A stretch of DNA of 27,027 nucleotides, taken from assembly GCA_964492135.1 (NCBI GenBank), contig CAZBJW010000027.1, forward strand, positions 1 to 27,027. The letters are read 5' to 3'. Positions 1 to 7,063 of the stretch are shown here, piece by piece (positions within the stretch are counted from its first letter, which is position 1; every line of letters starts with the position of its first letter). Origin of the DNA: CAYGAW01 sp964492135 (lineage in GTDB: Bacteria; Chloroflexota; Anaerolineae; UBA7937; B3-Chlor). The position numbers and the translations under genes were made by a program. The notes beneath the pieces are model-generated. The model did no database searches. It was not told the DNA's origin and was given only the letters and a program-made list of their open reading frames with translations.

Positions 1-368
1 GCGTTATACACCACGGCATCGGCGTTGAAGTCAGTCCCATCATGGAACTTGACGCCCTCGCGCAACTTGAACTCCCAGGTGAGGCCATCAGCCGAGGTGG
101 TCCACTCTGTGGCCAGGTTGGGTTCTACCGTCGTTTTCCCTGGCTCAAAGCGCACCAAAGCATCGTACAGCTGGTTGCACACTCGTATCGACTCGCCATC
201 GGTCACGTCGGTGGGGTCCGTTTTGGTGACATCCGCGCCCTGCGCGAAGATGAAGTCAACGGGCTCCTCGGGGGGAGCGGGCGGTGCAGGCGCACAAGCC
301 GACGCCACTAGGGCCAATACCAGGCCCAGCAGCGCGAGCACGCTCCACATTCTCACAGTCTTAAACAT
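1..368 (-). CDS. ABC transporter substrate-binding lipoprotein, family 5 (N-terminal part)
   Basis: The visible 122 residues are the N-terminus of an extracytoplasmic solute-binding protein of the oligopeptide/dipeptide/nickel type (SBP_bac_5), which delivers peptides or similar solutes to an ABC permease. A lipoprotein signal peptide is clear: basic start, hydrophobic stretch, and lipobox LVASAC with the lipidated Cys at residue 25, then a Pro-rich linker. The mature start fits the family: a region reading DPTDVTDGES, then NQLYDALVRFEPG, then LATEWTTSADGLTWEFKLREGVKFHDG in pieces typical of DppA/OppA. The ATG at 366-368 is preceded by GAGGAGGAAAA, a strong ribosome binding site. A promoter lies about 130 nt upstream (505-533). 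The rest of the gene and any permease genes lie outside the left edge. The substrate cannot be told from this part. Confidence 0.9.
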   Translation of the reverse strand, partial: MFKTVRMWSVLALLGLVLALVASACAPAPPAPPEEPVDFIFAQGADVTKTDPTDVTDGESIRVCNQLYDALVRFEPGKTTVEPNLATEWTTSADGLTWEFKLREGVKFHDGTDFNADAVVYN

Positions 369-504
369 TTGCTTTTCCTCCTCGATCTATTGTGTTGAAG
401 ATCATTGACCGTGACTCAATGCCTCTTGGCAAGTTCGCTATCCTACCACCCCCTTTCACTAGCTTGGTGACACTCGCCACTGAGTAGTCCACGACATTGC
501 CGCC

Positions 505-533
505 ATTATAGCATACAGGTATACAAAAGTCAA
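505..533 (-). promoter_or_regulatory. Sigma70-type promoter for the binding-protein gene
   Basis: On the minus strand TTGACT (528-533) is followed after exactly 17 bp by TATAAT (505-510), with TGC directly before the -10 (extended -10). Transcription would start near 498 and give a leader of about 130 nt before the ATG at 368. Confidence 0.8.
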
Positions 534-983
534 GGTTCAATCTCCGATTCACGGCCATCCTGCCATCCACAGTTGCGAAACTTGGAAGCGGCCGGCCACG
601 CCAGTTTCACCTACGGACACCACGACGGATACTCGCCCTCAGAGAAGATTGCTCTGGACCGACAGCCATGATCAGGATGGGACTTCGACGCGGTACAGGG
701 GCCGCCTCTCACTCCCGGGGGGAACGCGATCACCATCAGCGCACACACAGGGGACGTAGGGCATGACACTACCTTTGACGGACGATGTTGCCTGTAAGGT
801 TGGCTGCGTCTCAACGGAGTTAACCTATGCCTCTGTCCACGATCTGGTAGAGCCATCAACGGAAATACAGGGCAGCTTCGTCTGTGCCGCGGTGAATTCC
901 AGTTGATGTGTGAGACGGCGCTCTGACAGCAGACCACCCCGTCAGTCACCCGTGGATCTGCTAGCCAACCATAGGCCGATGCA
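534..983. other. Stretch without a recognisable gene
   Basis: About 450 bp between the promoter of the binding-protein gene and the end of the zinc-ribbon/TPR gene. Short open frames exist on both strands, the longest on the minus strand at 611-1000, but none has a recognisable family, a convincing ribosome binding site or coding-like composition. It may be decayed sequence. Confidence 0.4.
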
Positions 984-2024
984 TCAAGGCGGGGGAACAA
1001 TCGTTGCCCAAGGACTGACGGTCTGGGTCGGCTCGGCAGAAGGGAGCGCTGATGGCGTCATCGCCTCAATTGCCGAGACACACAATTCGCGGGCCTGATC
1101 ACGTTTGGCAGCCGCCTCGTCGGAGACCATCACTCTGAGGGCCTCGCCATATTGCGTTTCTGCCACACACCAAGCCCCCTCCTCGTAGTACAGATCGCCC
1201 AGACTCACGCAAGCATCGTGGAGCCTCTGTTCGACCTCCAGGAAGCCGGGGTTCAGTTCATGCAGCTCCCGGAAACTCTCGACGGCGCCTTCCCAGTCGA
1301 CCCCCCATTGAGATAGTCCTGCCAGATATAGCGAAAGACAGTAGTCCTGCTCTGCTGCGTGTGGATCATCAGGCCTGATCTCCAAGGCTGCTCTGAGGTG
1401 CGCGGACGCCTCCTCCAGCTCGCCAGCATCTATCAGCCGGAGCCCCTGCTGGTAATAGGCGTTGAAGAGCATATCTGCCACCTCCTGGCTTCGGTACGCC
1501 GAATCCAGGCGATGCAACTCCTCCAGCTTGGCGATCACCTGCTCCCATCGTTCCTCAGCGTAGAGGGCCGCCGCTTCTCCATAGAAGGCCGTCGCCGAGC
1601 CGCTGGGGGCCGCTGGGGCCGGTGTTGCCGGACTCCCCACTAACGCCTGCAATGCCTCGAATTGCTCCCGTGCCTCCGCATGGCTGGGAGCCAAGCGGAC
1701 AGCTGCCTCAAAATGAGCCAGTGCCAGCAAGTAGTTCCCGTCCTGAAGATAGGCCAGCCCTCGATGGTAGTATTCTTGCCCTAACTCCTCGTTCATTCGG
1801 CGCCGCTCCTGCAGGCCATCCTGAACTCCCTGGAGGCCGAGACCGATTGTGGTCAGGGCCAGAGCAGACGCCAGAAGCGCCAATGCGACATACCAGAGAC
1901 CGCCAGGCGACGCCACTGTTGCCGCAGCGCGCTCCGCCCGCATCGCCATGCCCAGCTTGAATCCACAGATAGGGCAGAACACGGAATCATCGGGCACTCT
2001 GCTGTCACAGTAGCTACACCGCAC
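984..2024 (-). CDS. Zinc-ribbon, single-pass membrane protein with TPR repeats
   Basis: A 346-residue protein in three parts. Residues 3-20 form a short zinc ribbon (C3, C6, C17, C20; the second half reads CPICG). Residues about 42-64 are one hydrophobic membrane segment. The remainder is helical with tetratricopeptide-like repeats, for example GLAYLQDGNYLLALAHFEAA and a later repeat around 'GLRLIDAGELEEASAHLRAA', split by an Ala/Pro-rich linker near residue 130-145. The C-terminus is Pro-rich. Such proteins usually act as cytoplasmic-side or secreted scaffolds; the partner is unknown and no enzyme domain is seen. The start is GTG (2022-2024) behind GAGGAGAGG. It appears to be a single-gene unit, with no neighbour within 800 bp upstream. 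The domain reading is firm and the function is not. Confidence 0.85.
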   Translation of the reverse strand: MRCSYCDSRVPDDSVFCPICGFKLGMAMRAERAAATVASPGGLWYVALALLASALALTTIGLGLQGVQDGLQERRRMNEELGQEYYHRGLAYLQDGNYLLALAHFEAAVRLAPSHAEAREQFEALQALVGSPATPAPAAPSGSATAFYGEAAALYAEERWEQVIAKLEELHRLDSAYRSQEVADMLFNAYYQQGLRLIDAGELEEASAHLRAALEIRPDDPHAAEQDYCLSLYLAGLSQWGVDWEGAVESFRELHELNPGFLEVEQRLHDACVSLGDLYYEEGAWCVAETQYGEALRVMVSDEAAAKRDQARELCVSAIEAMTPSALPSAEPTQTVSPWATIVPPP

Positions 2025-2836
2025 CAGCCTCTCCTCTATGCAGCAAGCGCTGCCTGACTCGCCACCGCTGACCGATGGCGCAAGCTACAGGGGTCAGATG
2101 CGAAGATAGGCGCAAATGTGCGGTCATCGTCTAGAGGAGTCAGCGACTTAAGCGATACAGTTTCATGCCCGGTTCCCGACCCAACCCCTGATCCGGGGAA
2201 AAGACCAACTCCAAAAAGGATACCCTCATACCGTCGGTTCCAAGTCTGACCATCGGTAGGGAGACACATCATATCACCGTTCAGAAGGCCCGTCAAATGG
2301 CTACGCGAAGCCAGATGTGTCCCTGGTTCGTAGGGGGAGACGTCCAAGCACGCTACGCCGCGTCGCGAGTTTGTCGAAGGATAGGTCTAGACTGAAAGGG
2401 GTCGAGCGGCCACCGTACCGGCGCGGCAAACCACCGACTCAGCTCGAGTCCTTCAACTGCTTCACCGCGTGGTCCTAGCTCCCGGCCGGCATGGGCTTGT
2501 TTCCGCCAGCTTGCTGGCCCTCACCACGCTCCTGGCGAGGGCGGTGACTGCTGGAACCTGGCACAAACACTCCTTCCGGCTGGCTCTGTCGAAGGCCTCT
2601 TGTCACGTCCACAGGGTGCCGACGACGTCGGCGCCGGGAGTGACCTGCTCAGGCCTCGGTTCCAGCCCATGTCTTGTTGAAACCCATAAAGAAAGTAGCC
2701 TATACGGTCGCGGCGCGCCGCGTCCTGGCCCAAGAGGTTCGCCGCACAAGCAAGGGGCGCGCTGACCGGTCAGGTAGCGCCATCGACTGGGGTATACTAC
2801 GGGCGGGAGAGCATGGGCCGGTGGAACCAGGAATGG
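2025..2836. other. Long stretch without a recognisable gene
   Basis: About 810 bp between the zinc-ribbon/TPR gene and the G3E GTPase gene. Short frames on both strands (for example minus 2036-2347 and plus 2469-2765) match no family I know and lack good ribosome binding sites. A plus-strand TATACT at 2793-2798 has no acceptable -35 box at 17 bp. Sequence just beyond the GTPase stop (2837 leftwards) does not encode the expected CobW C-terminal domain in any frame I could follow. Confidence 0.4.
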
Positions 2837-3475
2837 CTAGCCGTGCGGACTCAAAGGGGCCCCAGCGCCCAGCGGGATCTCATAGGGTACACCACGATAG
2901 TCGGCCTCGATGATAGGCACGCCGTCCACGTGGATGTTGATCCACGCCTTGAGAGTCTCGACTTCCGCGTCCTCCAACAGATCCACGTTGCTCAGGATCA
3001 CCACGTCAGAGAATCCGATCTCGCGCAGCATGAGTCGCTGGAGATCCGGATAATCAGCGTAGAGAAAGGCCTGGTCGGCGTCCACCACGCAGGCGACACT
3101 CTCCAAGCGGATGCGATCGCGCAGGCTGGGATCGAGAAAGGTCAAGCTGATGCCGAACCGTTCGGCCACGCTAACCTCGAGCAGGATGTGCTCGACGGGC
3201 TGGAAACGCGCCAGCAAGTCTCGGAGGGCTTGAATGAGGTCGTCGCGGACCTGGCAGCAGACACATCCGTTGGCCAGGGCGATGATGTTGTCTTCCACGC
3301 CGCCCACCAGCTGGGGATCGATGTTGATCTCGCTGAAGTCATTGACCAGCACGGCCGCGCGCAGGCTGTGATCCCCGTTCAGGATGCGGCTCACCAAGGT
3401 GCTCTTGCCTGCGCTGAGGAAGCCCGTCACGATGGTGACCGGGATTGCCGGCTGCAGATCACTTGCGATTTCCAT
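2837..3475 (-). CDS. Shortened G3E (CobW/YjiA-like, COG0523) GTPase
   Basis: A 212-residue member of the G3E P-loop GTPases, which move metals into target proteins or act as metal chaperones. The P-loop GFLSAGKS lies at residues 18-25, and the family's metal-binding Cys motif GCVCC at 70-74. The N-terminal half is otherwise typical (VLVNDFSEINID). Several things are odd. The switch II motif, usually E-T-S-G-x-A-D-P, reads EVSVAER with the Gly missing. The G4 motif, usually NKxD, reads SNVD at 162-165. The protein stops at residue 212, where relatives continue with a CobW C-terminal domain (usual length 300-400). It may be a decaying paralogue or a domain-sized variant. The ATG has GGGAGGG five bases upstream. 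No zinc- or cobalt-related gene is adjacent, so its metal is unknown. Confidence 0.75.
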   Translation of the reverse strand: MEIASDLQPAIPVTIVTGFLSAGKSTLVSRILNGDHSLRAAVLVNDFSEINIDPQLVGGVEDNIIALANGCVCCQVRDDLIQALRDLLARFQPVEHILLEVSVAERFGISLTFLDPSLRDRIRLESVACVVDADQAFLYADYPDLQRLMLREIGFSDVVILSNVDLLEDAEVETLKAWINIHVDGVPIIEADYRGVPYEIPLGAGAPLSPHG

Positions 3476-3752
3476 GACTTCCCTCCCGTTAAGTGGACGT
3501 GCCTTTCAACAATCAGATCATGCCCGCGCACTAGTCCGGATCCAACCCAGCGAAGGCCACCCGCCTCTCGTCGGCCGGCACGGCATGGCCAGGGGACAAT
3601 ACGTAACGAAGGTAGTCTCCTCTAGACACCAACTCCTGTGTTGGGGAAGACGGGCACCAAATGCAACGCGAACCAGCGAGCGGCGCCTTGCCCCGTATTC
3701 CACTATACCGTAGATTCGCCTGGCCCACATCGACCATTCGTCCAGTCTTTCA

Positions 3753-3770
3753 CCTGTACGTTTGTACAGG
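3753..3770. promoter_or_regulatory. Perfect palindrome with CTGT-N8-ACAG core (operator-like)
   Basis: CCTGTAC (3753-3759), a 4-base centre, then GTACAGG (3764-3770): perfect 7-bp arms. The core matches the spacing of the enterobacterial LexA box. It lies in a gene-free stretch, about 280 bp upstream of the G3E GTPase start on the minus strand. No regulator is assigned. A small RNA hairpin is an alternative reading. Confidence 0.35.
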
Positions 3771-3851
3771 CGGCAAAGTAACGAGCAAGAGGTCGTTGGG
3801 AATCCCAGCAACTGACAGGTGCCTAGCAGGTCCCTGCAACTGAAGTTGTCC

Positions 3852-3891
3852 CAGAAAGGAAACAAGCCGCTGTCGCTTGACAACGGCTTGT
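3852..3891 (-). terminator. Rho-independent terminator downstream of the DinB-like gene
   Basis: On the minus strand a 13-bp stem (3879-3891 with 3862-3874, one G-U type pair) with a 4-base loop is followed by TTTCCTTTCT (3861-3852). It lies about 190 nt past the stop of the DinB-like gene. On the plus strand no T tract follows, so it serves minus-strand transcripts. Confidence 0.8.
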
Positions 3892-3962
3892 AAGTCCAGA
3901 CCTGGTGGTGAGCCCTCGGCGAACCTGCATTCGCCCAAGACGTCAGCAGTCTCTATTGGGAC

Positions 3963-4028
3963 TTACGATGTCTGGTGCTTTGGTGATTTCCGGAACTTGT
4001 ACCCGTAGATTACGCCTGGCCCAACAGG
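3963..4028 (-). pseudogene. Remnant of a DUF35-type gene 3' end
   Basis: A frame of 21 codons before a stop contains VIYGYKFRK, matching the C-terminal VYGYKFRP of the intact DUF35 gene at 6556-6960. The two loci share 17 identical bases (3993-4009 and 6583-6599) in the same reading frame and orientation, with partial similarity beyond. Upstream the frame is closed by a stop, so only a tail remains. A further short copy of the neighbouring sequence (4003-4023) recurs at 3708-3727 with one base missing. Homology is inferred from this match alone. Chance cannot be fully excluded for so short a stretch. Confidence 0.45.
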
Positions 4029-4082
4029 TTACCGCCCTGAAAGAGCTCATAAACGACACGAGCAATCTTCTCGTGCCGCTCG

Positions 4083-4589
4083 CTACTCCGGCCGATAGGG
4101 TGCTTCCGTCTCGATGTCTCCGACGTATTCCGGAAGATTCGTCTGCCCCAGCATTTGCCGTATTGCTTGGATCTCCCCAATGTGAAACCAGTAATGATAC
4201 GTCACGCGCCGCAACGCCGAACCGGTACTTTGACCAGTGGGTTGGCCATCGCGCCACAATGCCTGCTGTAAGGTCTCAGTCGTTAGGCCGTCGAGATAGG
4301 GGTCCGCCGCTTGTGTCACCTCGTGCCAGATGCTGAGCATTTCGCTCAAAGCTGGGTTGCTCATTGGTGCCCCGTACGCGCAGATCTCGTTTAGGTTTGG
4401 GAACAACAGTCGGCTTTGCGCCCGCTCAAGCCAGTATCGGTGTTCGTGCCAAGCCAGATGTCCGACGATCCAACTGATGCAATTCATTGAGCCGAAGTGA
4501 CGCCCGGCGTCTTCGTCCATGACGCCTTCGAGTCCACGCAGCCATTCGCTGCGTGTGAAGCGGAACTGATCGACAAGCGGATGTGTCAT
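4083..4589 (-). CDS. DinB-like (DinB/YfiT superfamily) protein
   Basis: A four-helix-bundle protein of the DinB_2 type, about 168 residues, the usual family length. The conserved metal-site histidines can be seen: GHLAWHEHRYW in the first half and YHYWFHIGEIQAIRQMLG near the C-terminus (His-x3-His with the Gln/Arg pattern that follows it). Members are often thiol-dependent transferases or stress-induced proteins of unknown substrate; the name does not imply the E. coli polymerase IV DinB. Two ATGs lie six bases apart. AGGAG (complement of 4597-4601) sits 7 nt before the second (4589) and only 1 nt before the first (4595), so the second is chosen. A terminator follows at 3852-3891. It lies in the decaying zone and may be a cassette gene. 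Confidence 0.85.
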   Translation of the reverse strand: MTHPLVDQFRFTRSEWLRGLEGVMDEDAGRHFGSMNCISWIVGHLAWHEHRYWLERAQSRLLFPNLNEICAYGAPMSNPALSEMLSIWHEVTQAADPYLDGLTTETLQQALWRDGQPTGQSTGSALRRVTYHYWFHIGEIQAIRQMLGQTNLPEYVGDIETEAPYRPE

Positions 4590-4683
4590 ACTCATACTCC
4601 TGTGCCAATACTACGATGTTTCGCTAGGGCCGCCCACCGCATGGGAGGTGAATGAAGACATTCAGATGTGTGCTAACCTTCAG

Positions 4684-4706
4684 CCACGCCATTGGGATAG
4701 GCGTGG
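4684..4706. repeat. Hairpin just after the nonsense-bearing gene
   Basis: CCACGCC (4684-4690) and GGCGTGG (4700-4706) form a 7-bp perfect stem with a 9-base loop, 7 nt past the stop of the pseudogene on the minus strand. No T tract follows on either strand, so it is not a standard terminator. It could be an RNA-stabilising hairpin or part of a decayed recombination site. Confidence 0.5.
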
Positions 4707-4713
4707 TCGGGCC

Positions 4714-5223
4714 TCAGTAGGTCGTGCGGAGCAGAGCGCGTATTTCCTGTTCCAAGAACCGCGTTACGCCATCGTCGAACAATACCTCGCCGAGCCCTAG
4801 GAGAGAATCGGGGGTTATGTTCGTGAAGCTCCACCATTCGCAGCGATAATCGTCAGGTCCTACGCCCTCCTGCACGATCCGATCCCCAACGCTTCGACCA
4901 GGCATATGGACGAGCTCGCCACTCGCTGGTTACATCCAAGTAACATGCCAGGCATCAATGGCATTGTCGTAGCAGTGCAGCATCGCAGAGAACTCGTATG
5001 ATGGTGCCCCGGACTTGAATAACACATCCTGAACCCCACGACCGCCAATTATCCAATTGAAGTGCCGCTCGCCTTTGCCCTCTCTGCGCCCTGCGTCCTT
5101 CTAGTACCAAGTCGCATGAATACCCCATGAAACAACGAATTGCCCGTAGACCGTAGGCTTGTCCGCACATTCGACGAACGGTCCAGAGGCAATTAGTCGG
5201 TCGAAAACATCAAGCTCCTTCAT
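4714..5223 (-). pseudogene. Conserved hypothetical gene with two in-frame stop codons
   Basis: One continuous frame of 170 codons from ATG (5221-5223, with GGAAGGA upstream) to TGA (4714-4716) is interrupted by TAG at 5101-5103 (codon 41) and TAA at 4930-4932 (codon 98), with no frameshift. The three parts together read like one small protein of a family I know only as conserved hypothetical. Its marks are FNWIIGGRGVQDVLF, then YDNAIDAWHVTWM, then DRIVQEG, then WWSFTNITPDSL and a C-terminal FLEQEIRALLR, all in the expected order. Because both stops arise by single substitutions in an otherwise intact frame, decay must be recent. Neither stop is TGA, so selenocysteine insertion does not explain them despite selB elsewhere in the window. 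It sits between an attC-like site and the DinB-like gene. Confidence 0.8.
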
Positions 5224-5245
5224 TTTGTCCTTCCGTGTTGAGAAG

Positions 5246-5376
5246 CGCCACAACGGCGGGGTTCAGCAGTCGCGCGCGTGCGGGCTGGAGCCTTCGCCGC
5301 AAGAGCAGCCTCACAGCAGCTAGAGCCACCAATTCGCGGGCCCACCGCTGTCGGCTGCACGCGTTTGTCATAGGGC
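5246..5376 (-). other. attC-like site (integron cassette recombination site, degenerate)
   Basis: About 130 bp between two small genes has imperfect inverted ends. Read on the minus strand it opens with CCTATGACAAACGCGTGCAG and closes with GCTGAACCCCGCCGTTGTGG. The reverse complement of the close (ACAACGG..TTCAGCAG) mirrors the opening (ACAAACG..TGCAGCCG), with offset bases as in attC sites. The R'-like end is GTTGTGG against consensus GTTRRRY, so it is degenerate. Length (57-141 bp is usual), position after a gene and gene orientation fit an integron cassette boundary. No integrase gene lies in the window. This is pattern recognition by eye; a structure-aware search would decide. Confidence 0.45.
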
Positions 5377-5433
5377 ACATTGGCTTTGAGAGCGATGCTC
5401 AAACGGATATCTCCTCCATTCAATGCCAGTAGA

Positions 5434-6036
5434 TCACTCTAGCTTGCCTGCTTCTTTCAACGATCGAAATATCCTTGGATCAGACCGCAAATCCTCTCCT
5501 GCAAACCACTCCGGTGACGGATACCCAAGCTGTATTGGCACAGGCTGACCAAACTTGGCCGGGTACACATCGATCAAAGTGCCGTCAAATACCGCAGATG
5601 AATATGACGTCCAGAATGCACCACTGTACACAGGTTCACGACCGACACAAACCGCAAATGGCAATCCCCCTAGCATCAAACCCTCCAACCGTGTGACTCT
5701 CTCCGAAGCCGAATCTGTAAGTTGAATCTCATGTGTCTCCCAATCATATGTGACAATATCATCAACTGACAGAATAGGAGTGTCTTCAAGTTCGAGCTCG
5801 CTCAAGTTGCTATCCCTCATCTGCTCGAGTGAGATTCCTTGCTTGAGTAGATAGATACTGAACTCTCCACCGGTGCTTTCCGAAACCGAACTTGTGGGTG
5901 TGATTCGATACTGCGCGCCAGTTGATGTTGCACTAGGCTCAATCGCACCTTCCACAACAGGAGTTGGGGCCGCAACCGATTGAATACAGCCTGCAAGCGA
6001 AAAGAGAAGAATCATGGTACAAAGAGACCACTTCAT
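5434..6036 (-). CDS. Conserved hypothetical lipoprotein
   Basis: A 200-residue exported protein. The signal peptide ends in lipobox SLAGC with the lipidated Cys at residue 17, followed by a Pro/Thr/Ser-rich linker to about residue 55. The globular part begins EFSIYLLKQGI and carries LELEDTPILSVDDIVTYDWETHEIQLT in pieces, then GLPFAVCVGREPVYSGAFWTS, a pattern I recognise from unnamed conserved proteins of Firmicutes and Chloroflexota. No catalytic motif is evident. It is probably held on the outer face of the membrane. The ATG has TGAGGATA upstream. An attC-like site follows the stop, and a doubtful ORF ends 11 nt upstream. Function unknown. Confidence 0.85.
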   Translation of the reverse strand: MKWSLCTMILLFSLAGCIQSVAAPTPVVEGAIEPSATSTGAQYRITPTSSVSESTGGEFSIYLLKQGISLEQMRDSNLSELELEDTPILSVDDIVTYDWETHEIQLTDSASERVTRLEGLMLGGLPFAVCVGREPVYSGAFWTSYSSAVFDGTLIDVYPAKFGQPVPIQLGYPSPEWFAGEDLRSDPRIFRSLKEAGKLE

Positions 6037-6047
6037 AGTTGCTATCC

Positions 6048-6383
6048 TCAGTTCACGTCAATGCCGCGCAGCCACGGGCTATGCCGAATAGTATCCGTGT
6101 AGTCGCCGGATTGTGACAGAGGGAGAACACTCCGTATAGCATCCCAAAAAGGTTGCATTATCCCGAGCCTCCCCCATCCGATCCACCCCACCCTGCACAA
6201 ATCATACAACCAGGATCTGAATACGTCAACGCAAAGGCGGGAAGCGCTATGAATAAGCGCCCCAGCAAGAGCGTAGGCCAACGTCGCGATGCTGCCCGAA
6301 GCCACTTCCTCCGCGGTGCCAACTCTGCCGCTCAATGCCAGACCCGGCAACATCACTGCCCAGAAGACCCGTCGAATGAGCAA
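6048..6383 (-). CDS. Doubtful small hydrophobic protein
   Basis: An open frame of 111 codons from a TTG start, ending 11 nt before the lipoprotein gene. The first half is hydrophobic with possible membrane segments (VFWAVMLPGLAL; ATLAYALAGALI), and the second half is Trp-rich. There is no ribosome binding site at the TTG and the frame stays open upstream, so the true start, if any, is unclear. I recognise no family. It may be a real small membrane protein, a decayed gene or a chance frame; its proximity to the lipoprotein gene is the only support for translation. Confidence 0.3.
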   Translation of the reverse strand: MLIRRVFWAVMLPGLALSGRVGTAEEVASGSIATLAYALAGALIHSASRLCVDVFRSWLYDLCRVGWIGWGRLGIMQPFWDAIRSVLPLSQSGDYTDTIRHSPWLRGIDVN

Positions 6384-6555
6384 ACAGGGGCGTACGCAGC
6401 GAGTCAGAGGTCGTTTCGCACTTCGGGGGTTGTAGAGGGCGACTGATTGGTGGACCAGAATGGGGGCCTGAAGAAGCGGACTTCAGCTGTCGAGGACGGG
6501 ACCCAGTGAATTCAGCCGTCTGTCACCGTGGCATCCAGGCATAACGTTCATGAGG

Positions 6556-6960
6556 TCATTGGGGTTCTCTCAAATTGGGCCTGAACTTGTACCCGTAGAC
6601 GATCAGGCCCTCCTCGCCGTATTGCCTCAAACGCCGCGTGACCATCTCCACCGGCATGCCGATTTCGACCTCATCGATGTCGACGTCCGTCAGTTGCGCG
6701 GCGATCAACGGCCCCTCGTTCAACTCGACTAGTGCCCCGACGTATGGGGCGAACCCCTCATAACCTGCCGGCGGGTCATAGACGACTGTGTACGAGTAGA
6801 CGTTTCCCTCTCCTTTGAACTGGCAGGTCTGAAGGTTCTGAGAGTTGCATCTGGGACAAACTTGACGCCGGGGAAATAGCCTGGCGCCACAGTCTACACA
6901 CCGTGCACCTAGCAGCCTATACCGCTGATCCTGCAGCCGCCAATGCTTGGCTAGACTCAT
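6556..6960 (-). CDS. DUF35-type Zn-ribbon/OB-fold protein (HMG-CoA synthase/thiolase partner)
   Basis: A 134-residue protein of the DUF35 family: an N-terminal zinc ribbon (C21, C24, C35, C38; CVDCGARLFP and CPRCNS) followed by an OB-fold acyl-CoA-binding domain, ending in the typical VYGYKFRP. In archaea such a protein bridges acetoacetyl-CoA thiolase and HMG-CoA synthase, giving a shared CoA-binding site that channels acetoacetyl-CoA (established for the methanogen complex). Here it is the last gene of the HMG-CoA reductase/HMG-CoA synthase/thiolase/DUF35 cluster, about 100 nt after the thiolase, so the same role is likely. The ribosome binding site is weak (GAGACGAGAAG before the ATG). A tail-like remnant of a second copy is seen at 3963-4028. 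Confidence 0.9.
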   Translation of the reverse strand: MSLAKHWRLQDQRYRLLGARCVDCGARLFPRRQVCPRCNSQNLQTCQFKGEGNVYSYTVVYDPPAGYEGFAPYVGALVELNEGPLIAAQLTDVDIDEVEIGMPVEMVTRRLRQYGEEGLIVYGYKFRPNLREPQ

Positions 6961-7063
6961 CTTCTCGTCTCACAACCGAATATCACGATCGCTCCGCCTG
7001 ACCAAACCCCGGCCCTTGTCGAGCTCCCCTGCACCCCGCAAGCATCCTCAGTGCACCTCAAGA

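Noticed and set aside
611..1000. Minus-strand frame of 129 codons suggesting a decayed secreted or phage protein
   Set aside because: Cys- and Pro-rich translation gave no recognisable motif in this or neighbouring frames, and it overlaps the zinc-ribbon/TPR gene end.
2770..2798. Plus-strand promoter at TATACT
   Set aside because: The hexamer at 17 bp (TCAGGT) is a poor -35, and no plus-strand gene follows.
2813..3625. 270-codon open frame on the plus strand
   Set aside because: It is the antisense shadow of the G3E GTPase gene, which has a P-loop, a Cys motif and a good ribosome site on the other strand.
4015..4082. Short minus-strand frame resembling the N-terminus of a SnoaL-like protein (KIARVVYELFQGGNLL)
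   Set aside because: Only about 24 codons directly after the DinB-like stop, with no start codon; too short to claim as a gene remnant.
4714..5223. Selenocysteine readthrough as explanation for the interrupted gene, given selB in the window
   Set aside because: The internal stops are TAG and TAA, not TGA.
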